Positions 4,374 to 7,804 of a stretch of DNA of 7,804 bases are shown here, one piece after another. Where the stretch lies: positions 357 to 8,160 of the forward strand of contig DCAF01000045.1 in the NCBI GenBank assembly GCA_002311915.1. The letters run 5' to 3'. The translations under genes and the position numbers were made by a program. The stretch's first letter is position 1; each line of letters begins with the position of its first letter. The stretch comes from Sulfurovum sp. UBA1140. GTDB lineage: Bacteria > Campylobacterota > Campylobacteria > Campylobacterales > Sulfurovaceae. A model generated the notes under the pieces. That model was given only the letters and a program-made list of their open reading frames with translations. It was not told where the DNA came from and did not search any database.

Positions 4374-4774
4374 CCTCGAACACAACGAATATAACGATCA
4401 TAACTAATCGAAGCGTTACTTGTCGAACCATCTTTAAAACTCACACCCCAAAATTCATCGGCACTTTTTACATAGGGGGTGCTTGACCAGTAGAGGGTAT
4501 CTTTGTTGTGGTGGCTGAACTCTTTTAAAATGGCTGGTTTGTAGCGTTTATAATCAACAATACTTAAAAGTTCATCAAGCGTAGGTAAACGCCAATCGTT
4601 ATGCTCACCTATTTCTAATGTACTACAGTATGAAACAGCTTGGGTATGGGTTACTTTGGTCTGTTCTACATGTTTGGTATCTTCCCATAACAGTTTTGTT
4701 GTGTCGTCTTTAATTATGGTCTGTTCAGCACCTAAGATAGATATTGTGGACAATATCATCAAAATTTTCTTCAT
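4364..4774 (-). CDS. Secreted DUF1566 (Lcl C-terminal-like) protein
   Basis: The protein has 136 residues, with a signal peptide of about 16 (M-K-K-I-L-M-I-L... ending L-G-A), so it is exported. The mature part is one DUF1566 domain (PF07603), a C-type-lectin/FGE-like fold found in many exported bacterial proteins: a W-E-D-T strand near 30-33, A-V-x-Y-C (46-50), D-W-R-L-P-T-L-D-E-L (60-69), Y-W-S-S-T-P (near 95-100), F-W-G-V-S-F, and Y-I-R-C-V-R-G at the end. Cys50 and Cys131 are placed to form the usual disulfide. No catalytic function is known for the family; binding or adhesion roles are guessed. The length is that of a single-domain protein. The ATG has AAGGA six bases upstream (4781-4785) and a minus-strand TATAAT at 4805-4810, so it is a single-gene unit. 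Confidence 0.85.
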   Translation of the reverse strand: MKKILMILSTISILGAEQTIIKDDTTKLLWEDTKHVEQTKVTHTQAVSYCSTLEIGEHNDWRLPTLDELLSIVDYKRYKPAILKEFSHHNKDTLYWSSTPYVKSADEFWGVSFKDGSTSNASISYDRYIRCVRGIK

Positions 4775-4804
4775 TTATAATCCTTTTTCATTAGTTCAAG
4801 TAAT

Positions 4805-4810
4805 ATTATA
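4805..4810 (-). promoter_or_regulatory. -10 box TATAAT of the DUF1566 gene
   Basis: A perfect TATAAT on the minus strand lies 30 bases before the ATG at 4774. AAGGA (4781-4785) falls in the short leader. No clear -35 is present. Confidence 0.55.
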
Positions 4811-4840
4811 CCTTTTAAAAATAAAATATTAAACCTTGTA

Positions 4841-4866
4841 AAGGAGGATTCATTATGGCGTAATAA
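4841..4866 (+). other. Two-codon mini-ORF with a near-perfect ribosome binding site
   Basis: AAGGAGG (4841-4847), seven spacer bases, then ATG GCG TAA TAA (4855-4866) make a minimal Met-Ala reading frame upstream of fabD. It overlaps the expected -35 region of the fabD promoter. It may be the leftover start of a lost gene, or a leader if transcription starts further upstream. Translation is not shown. Confidence 0.3.
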
Positions 4867-4875
4867 GCCTTTGGC

Positions 4876-4905
4876 TAAAATAGCGAAAAATTTAAAATTA
4901 GAAGG
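4876..4905 (+). promoter_or_regulatory. Probable fabD promoter -10 and ribosome binding site
   Basis: TAAAAT at 4876-4881, in the context TTTGGCTAAAATAGC, is a plausible -10 box for the fabD-mtnN-ttcA operon. A small hairpin AGCC-TTT-GGCT (4866-4876) runs into it. AGAAGG (4900-4905) is a good Shine-Dalgarno sequence, six bases before the fabD ATG. Confidence 0.5.
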
Positions 4906-4911
4906 TCATTT

Positions 4912-5850
4912 ATGTCTGTAAAGTGTGCATTTTTATTCGCAGGTCAAGGTTCGCAAAGCTTAGGTATGGGAAAAGATTTTTTTGACAACAGTGATGTTGC
5001 CAAAGCGATGGTTTCCGAGGCAACCGAAAGAACAGGGATTGATTTTGAGAAGCTTCTTTTTGAAGAGAATGATAATTTAGCTCAAACCGAGTTTACACAA
5101 CCTGCAATTCTGTTGGTGGGAGTAATCGCCCATAAACTGTTTACGGATGCCGTTGATATTACTCCTACGCTTACAATGGGTCACTCATTGGGTGAGTTTT
5201 CGGCACTGGTGGCTTCGGGTGCGTTAAATGCAATAGATGCCGTGGAGTTGGTGAATCTTCGTGGAAAGCTTATGGCAGAAGCCTGTTCAAAGCAAGAGGT
5301 CGGGATGATGGTCTCGTTGGGTTTAAAAGATGAAGTGGTTGAGCAGATTTGCGAAGAGCAACGCGAAGCAGGAATGCAGGTTTGGGCAGTGAACTATAAT
5401 GCCGATGGTCAAATTGTGATTGCAGGAATTAAAAAAGATTTAGAGCTTTTAGCACCAATTTTAAAAGAGGCAAAAGCCAAAAGAGCGATGCTGTTAAATA
5501 TGTCGGTAGCCTCTCACTGTCCACTACTTCAAAGTGCAGTTGAGCCATTTTCTGTTAAATTTTCAGAGATGATTAAAGATACGTTTATTGCTCCTGTTGT
5601 CTCAAATGTGACGGCTGAAAAGTACAGTACCAAAGCCGAAGCGTTAGACCTTTTGCCTAAACAGTTGGTGTTGCCTGTAAAATACAAACACTCTATGGCA
5701 AATATTGATGATGAGGTTGATTGTTATATCGAATTTGGTCACGGAAGTGTGCTTAAAGGGTTGAATAGAAAAGCAACCAAAAAACCACACTTTAATGTCT
5801 CGGATATGGCTTCACTTGAAGCAACCATTCAAGCAATTAAAGAGCTATAA
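4912..5850 (+). CDS. fabD: Malonyl-CoA:acyl carrier protein transacylase FabD
   Basis: This cytoplasmic enzyme moves the malonyl group from coenzyme A to acyl carrier protein, supplying the extender unit for type II fatty acid synthesis. Its 312 residues match the normal FabD length (about 310). The N-terminal F-A-G-Q-G-S-Q (9-15) forms part of the oxyanion region, and Ser92 in G-H-S-L-G-E-F-S-A is the nucleophile. Arg117 in N-L-R-G is the residue that binds the malonyl carboxylate, and His202 in S-V-A-S-H-C-P is the catalytic partner. F-G-H-G-S-V-L-K-G-L near the end is the family's closing motif. All key residues are intact. ATG at 4912 follows AGAAGG at good spacing. It is the first gene of an operon; mtnN starts only 3 nt after its stop. 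Confidence 0.97.
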   Translation: MSVKCAFLFAGQGSQSLGMGKDFFDNSDVAKAMVSEATERTGIDFEKLLFEENDNLAQTEFTQPAILLVGVIAHKLFTDAVDITPTLTMGHSLGEFSALVASGALNAIDAVELVNLRGKLMAEACSKQEVGMMVSLGLKDEVVEQICEEQREAGMQVWAVNYNADGQIVIAGIKKDLELLAPILKEAKAKRAMLLNMSVASHCPLLQSAVEPFSVKFSEMIKDTFIAPVVSNVTAEKYSTKAEALDLLPKQLVLPVKYKHSMANIDDEVDCYIEFGHGSVLKGLNRKATKKPHFNVSDMASLEATIQAIKEL

Positions 5851-5853
5851 CCG

Positions 5854-6543
5854 ATGAAGTTAGCGATTATGGGGGCAATGCCCGAAGAGATAGAGCCACT
5901 GTTGGCAAAAGTTGATAATATTAAAAAAACAGAGTATGCCTCTAATATTTATTATGAGGCCACCTATGCAGGTAAAGATGTAGTCATTGCCTACTCTAAA
6001 ATAGGGAAAGTATTTGCTTCGTTAACGGCAACCATTTTAATTGAAAAGTTTGGTTGTGAACGACTGCTTTTCTCGGGTGTGGCAGGGGCGATTAGCCCTG
6101 ATTTAAACATTGGTGATTTAATTATTGCCGATGGTTTGTGTCAGCACGATTTAGATATTGTGGCATTTGGTCACCCTTATGGGTATGTTCCCGAGGGTGA
6201 AGTCTGTATTATGTCAGATGTGTATCTTCGCAATATTGCCAAAGAGGTTGCTACGGCAAGAAGTTTGACTCTAAAAGAGGGGATTATTGCAACAGGTGAC
6301 CAGTTTGTAGCATGTAGTGATCGAAAAGCGTGGATACTAAAAACTTTTAATGCTGATGCGTTAGAGATGGAAGGGGCAAGTGTTGCCGTGGTCTGTAATG
6401 CGTTAAATATCCCTTTCTTTATTTTACGTGCCATTAGTGATACTGCCAATGATGATGCAGGTATGGATTTTGATGAATTTATGGTAGGTTCGGCCAAGAT
6501 TTCTGCTGACTTTATTTTAGATATGGTAGAGCGTATTGAGTAG
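5854..6543 (+). CDS. mtnN: 5'-methylthioadenosine/S-adenosylhomocysteine nucleosidase MtnN
   Basis: This cytoplasmic hydrolase (Pfs, MTAN) removes adenine from 5'-methylthioadenosine and S-adenosylhomocysteine, clearing by-products of S-adenosylmethionine use. In Campylobacterota the same enzyme type also cleaves 6-amino-6-deoxyfutalosine in menaquinone synthesis (family knowledge). Its 229 residues are the usual length. The N-terminal M-K-L-A-I-M-G-A-M-P-E-E-I carries Glu12, the catalytic-water residue. F-S-G-V-A-G-A (73-79) and A-T-G-D-Q-F-V (146-152) line the purine pocket, Glu171 and Glu173 lie in A-L-E-M-E-G-A, where the ribose is bound, and Asp196 in I-S-D-T-A-N-D is the general acid. 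The start lies 3 nt after the fabD stop, and the gene overlaps ttcA by 8 nt, so it sits mid-operon with coupled translation. Confidence 0.96.
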   Translation: MKLAIMGAMPEEIEPLLAKVDNIKKTEYASNIYYEATYAGKDVVIAYSKIGKVFASLTATILIEKFGCERLLFSGVAGAISPDLNIGDLIIADGLCQHDLDIVAFGHPYGYVPEGEVCIMSDVYLRNIAKEVATARSLTLKEGIIATGDQFVACSDRKAWILKTFNADALEMEGASVAVVCNALNIPFFILRAISDTANDDAGMDFDEFMVGSAKISADFILDMVERIE

Positions 6544-7309
6544 AATCGTTATCAGTAAAAAACTGCTTCGTGTGGTGGGTCGAACCAATGGAGCTTTTAA
6601 ATTAATTGGTGAGGGTGATAAAATATTGGTGGGTTTAAGTGGTGGAAAAGATTCCCTTTCGATGATTCATATACTTAAGCACATGCAACGTCATGCTCCT
6701 TTTAATTTTGAGTTTGAAGCGTGTACTATTAATTATGGTATGCCCGATGAGAACTATGCCCATTTGGAAGCACACTGCAAAGAGCATGAGATTAATCATA
6801 CCGTTTATAAAACCAATATCTTTGAAATCTCACACGATACCATTCGTGAAAACTCTTCGTTTTGTTCCTATTTTTCAAGAATGAGACGGGGGGCATTGTA
6901 TACCTATGCCGAGCAACATGGATTTAATAAAGTGGCATTGGGTCACCATTTTGATGATACGGTCGAGAGCTTTTTTATGAATATGTTTTATAATGGCTCC
7001 ATGCGTGGTATGGCTCCTATTTATAAAACACAACGAGGTTTTCATCTGATTCGCCCACTGATTGAAGTTCGAGAGAAACAGCTTAGAGCGTTTTCTGATG
7101 AAAATAATTTACAGCCCATTGGTGATGAAGCTTGTCCTGCCATGTTAAAAGAGGTAAAAATGCCTCATGCTCGAGCCAATATGAAAGTTTGGCTAGAGGA
7201 TTTAGAAAAAGAGAACAACAACATTTTTAAAATGATAAAAGCCTCTTTTAAACATATACATGATGATACTTTTTTAGACCCAACACGATGGAATCGAGAC
7301 GATATTTAA
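6536..7309 (+). CDS. ttcA: TtcA-like tRNA thiolation ATPase (PP-loop), one cluster cysteine absent
   Basis: This 257-residue PP-loop ATP pyrophosphatase belongs to the TtcA group, which makes 2-thiocytidine at tRNA position 32. Visible are the PP-loop S-G-G-K-D-S (35-40), L-G-H-H-F-D-D (135-141), N-x-F-Y-N-G (149-154), L-I-R-P-L-I (171-176) and G-D-E-A-C-P-A-M (196-203). In E. coli TtcA three cysteines (a CxxC pair and a later one) hold an iron-sulfur cluster. Here the motif reads C-S-Y-F-S-R-M-R-R-G, so Cys110 stays but the second Cys is Phe113; Cys200 may be the third. I believe relatives in this phylum share this form, so it may be a lineage trait. The start is TTG at 6536, overlapping mtnN by 8 nt; a stop lies three codons upstream and the first ATG falls after the PP-loop, so TTG fits best. 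The exact tRNA target is unproven. Confidence 0.88.
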   Translation: MSRIVISKKLLRVVGRTNGAFKLIGEGDKILVGLSGGKDSLSMIHILKHMQRHAPFNFEFEACTINYGMPDENYAHLEAHCKEHEINHTVYKTNIFEISHDTIRENSSFCSYFSRMRRGALYTYAEQHGFNKVALGHHFDDTVESFFMNMFYNGSMRGMAPIYKTQRGFHLIRPLIEVREKQLRAFSDENNLQPIGDEACPAMLKEVKMPHARANMKVWLEDLEKENNNIFKMIKASFKHIHDDTFLDPTRWNRDDI

Positions 7310-7602
7310 TCTCTGGATGCTTTTAGTTGGCTTTTTAGGTCAGCTATGGCATGGGCTTTTTTCTTCTTTTGCATGGGAGTGATGGGTGGTAGATGGTTAT
7401 TGGCTTGGTTTATCTTATAGGCTCTCATCTCTTTTTTAAACTCGATTATCTGATTTTTTAAACTCTTCATCTGCCCACGTAACTCTATCATTTCACTGCT
7501 AACTTGACAGTAAGAACAGTTATCTTGAGGGTAATGGTATCGGTTATCAGAAGAGGCTATAGAGACAATTAGGGTTAGACTTAAAACAGCTTTTTGTAAC
7601 AT
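7306..7602 (-). CDS. Small secreted CxxC coiled-coil protein of unknown function
   Basis: The protein has 98 residues. Residues 1-18 look like a signal peptide (Lys4, hydrophobic 6-16, then A-S-S), so it is probably periplasmic. Soon after comes Cys29-x-x-Cys32 (N-C-S-Y-C-Q), which could form a disulfide, bind metal or attach a cofactor; it lacks the His of a CxxCH haem site. A charged helix with heptad-like leucines and isoleucines follows (about 36-64), suggesting a short coiled coil, then a proline-containing linker (L-P-P-I-T-P) and a basic tail with four lysines (79-82). I do not recognise the family. AGGAG lies six bases before the ATG (7609-7613). Its stop codon shares bases with the ttcA stop, so the two genes meet tail to tail with no space for a terminator. 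An inverted repeat in its leader may control it. Confidence 0.7.
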   Translation of the reverse strand: MLQKAVLSLTLIVSIASSDNRYHYPQDNCSYCQVSSEMIELRGQMKSLKNQIIEFKKEMRAYKINQANNHLPPITPMQKKKKAHAIADLKSQLKASRD

Positions 7603-7604
7603 GA

Positions 7605-7648
7605 CAAACTCCTATATTTAATATATACTGTATGATACTAGGAGTTTG
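7605..7648 (-). promoter_or_regulatory. Inverted repeat covering the ribosome binding site of the CxxC gene
   Basis: CAAACTCCTA (7605-7614) and TAGGAGTTTG (7639-7648) are perfect 10-base complements with 24 bases between. In the minus-strand message the near arm contains the AGGAG Shine-Dalgarno sequence and the far arm is its exact complement, so a transcript holding both could hide the binding site. If transcription starts inside the loop (for example from its TATATT), only the DNA symmetry matters and the arms could be an operator. Confidence 0.5.
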
Positions 7649-7692
7649 CTTTATAAAAAATAAAATATAACATAAAAAATTAAAAAATAACG

Positions 7693-7804
7693 CTATGTCT
7701 TTGGAACTCTATTCTCTAAGAGAAATGGTCGAACATCAAGTGATATTTCTGAAAACTTTTTAATAAAAACTTCCAGACCGTTACTCCTCTCTATCCAATC
7801 AGAG
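7693..7804 (-). CDS. 3' end of an unidentified gene, cut by the window edge
   Basis: On the minus strand, one frame is open from the window edge to a TAG at 7693-7695. It gives 36 residues that begin S-D-W-I-E-R-S-N-G-L-E-V-F and end L-L-E-N-R-V-P-K-T. The mix of charged and hydrophobic residues and the codon choice look like real coding sequence, and the direction matches the next gene downstream (7306-7602). I cannot name the family from this tail. The gap 7649-7692 between the two genes is almost pure A/T and shows no hairpin terminator. Confidence 0.55.
   Translation of the reverse strand, partial: SDWIERSNGLEVFIKKFSEISLDVRPFLLENRVPKT

Noticed and set aside
6177..6497. A 106-codon minus-strand open frame
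   Set aside because: It lies wholly within mtnN, whose motifs are unmistakable on the plus strand; it is an antisense shadow.
6693..6884. A 63-codon plus-strand open frame
   Set aside because: It lies in another frame inside the TtcA-like gene, which has clear PP-loop motifs.
1..7804. tRNA, rRNA or CRISPR array
   Set aside because: No cloverleaf-like CCA-ended segment, no rRNA sequence, and no regularly spaced repeats of 20-40 bases were seen on either strand.

Overview
The window is low-GC DNA with short, tightly packed genes. It most likely comes from a Campylobacterota (formerly Epsilonproteobacteria) chromosome, in the Sulfurimonas/Sulfurovum sense. I base this on the fabD-mtnN-ttcA run, the style of the TtcA-like protein, and AT-rich promoters with good -10 boxes (TATAAT/TAAAAT) but poor -35 boxes. 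This is inference from recognised families; no search was run.

Layout. Positions 1-108 look like the worn right end of an IS200/IS605-type (tnpB) insertion element. Its terminal palindrome supplies the last codons and stop of the neighbouring minus-strand gene. Minus-strand 86-960 is a two-gene lipoprotein pair: a small coiled-coil lipoprotein (697-960) and a YiiX-like papain-fold amidase (86-706). From a shared regulatory region (961-1082) with two inverted repeats, a small DUF2249-like protein (1083-1424) is read in the other direction. Minus-strand 1441-2306 holds a TIGR02757/DUF2400 protein preceded by a truncated cold-shock domain protein that overlaps it. Plus-strand 2434-3843 carries two tandem paralogous, very basic periplasmic L,D-transpeptidase-like proteins (YkuD_2 type), separated by a second copy of the insertion-element end palindrome, which may also act as a terminator. 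At 3869-4283 lies a broken DUF475/TerC-like membrane protein gene: the start codon reads ATA and the middle is deleted. Minus-strand 4364-4774 is a secreted DUF1566 protein. Plus-strand 4912-7309 is the housekeeping operon fabD-mtnN-ttcA, spaced 3 nt apart and then overlapping by 8 nt. Its last stop codon interlocks with that of a small secreted CxxC coiled-coil protein on the minus strand (7306-7602). The window ends in the 3' part of another minus-strand gene (7693-7804).

How the genes fit together. The core is the fabD operon: malonyl loading of acyl carrier protein, recycling of S-adenosylmethionine by-products (and probably menaquinone synthesis by the futalosine route), and tRNA thiolation. 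The rest is a cell-envelope neighbourhood: two lipoproteins, two L,D-transpeptidase-like enzymes and two other exported proteins. It shows clear wear: insertion-element ends, a truncated cold-shock gene and a DUF475 pseudogene. I found no rRNA, tRNA, CRISPR array or complete mobile element. No stretch over 300 bases lacks a gene; the longest gaps (about 140 bases) are described below.

I see no convincing new multi-gene system. The observations most worth a second look are the DUF475 ruin, the two insertion-element ends, the CRP/FNR-like site in front of the DUF2249-like gene, the leader inverted repeat that can mask a ribosome binding site, and the TtcA-like protein with a missing cluster cysteine.
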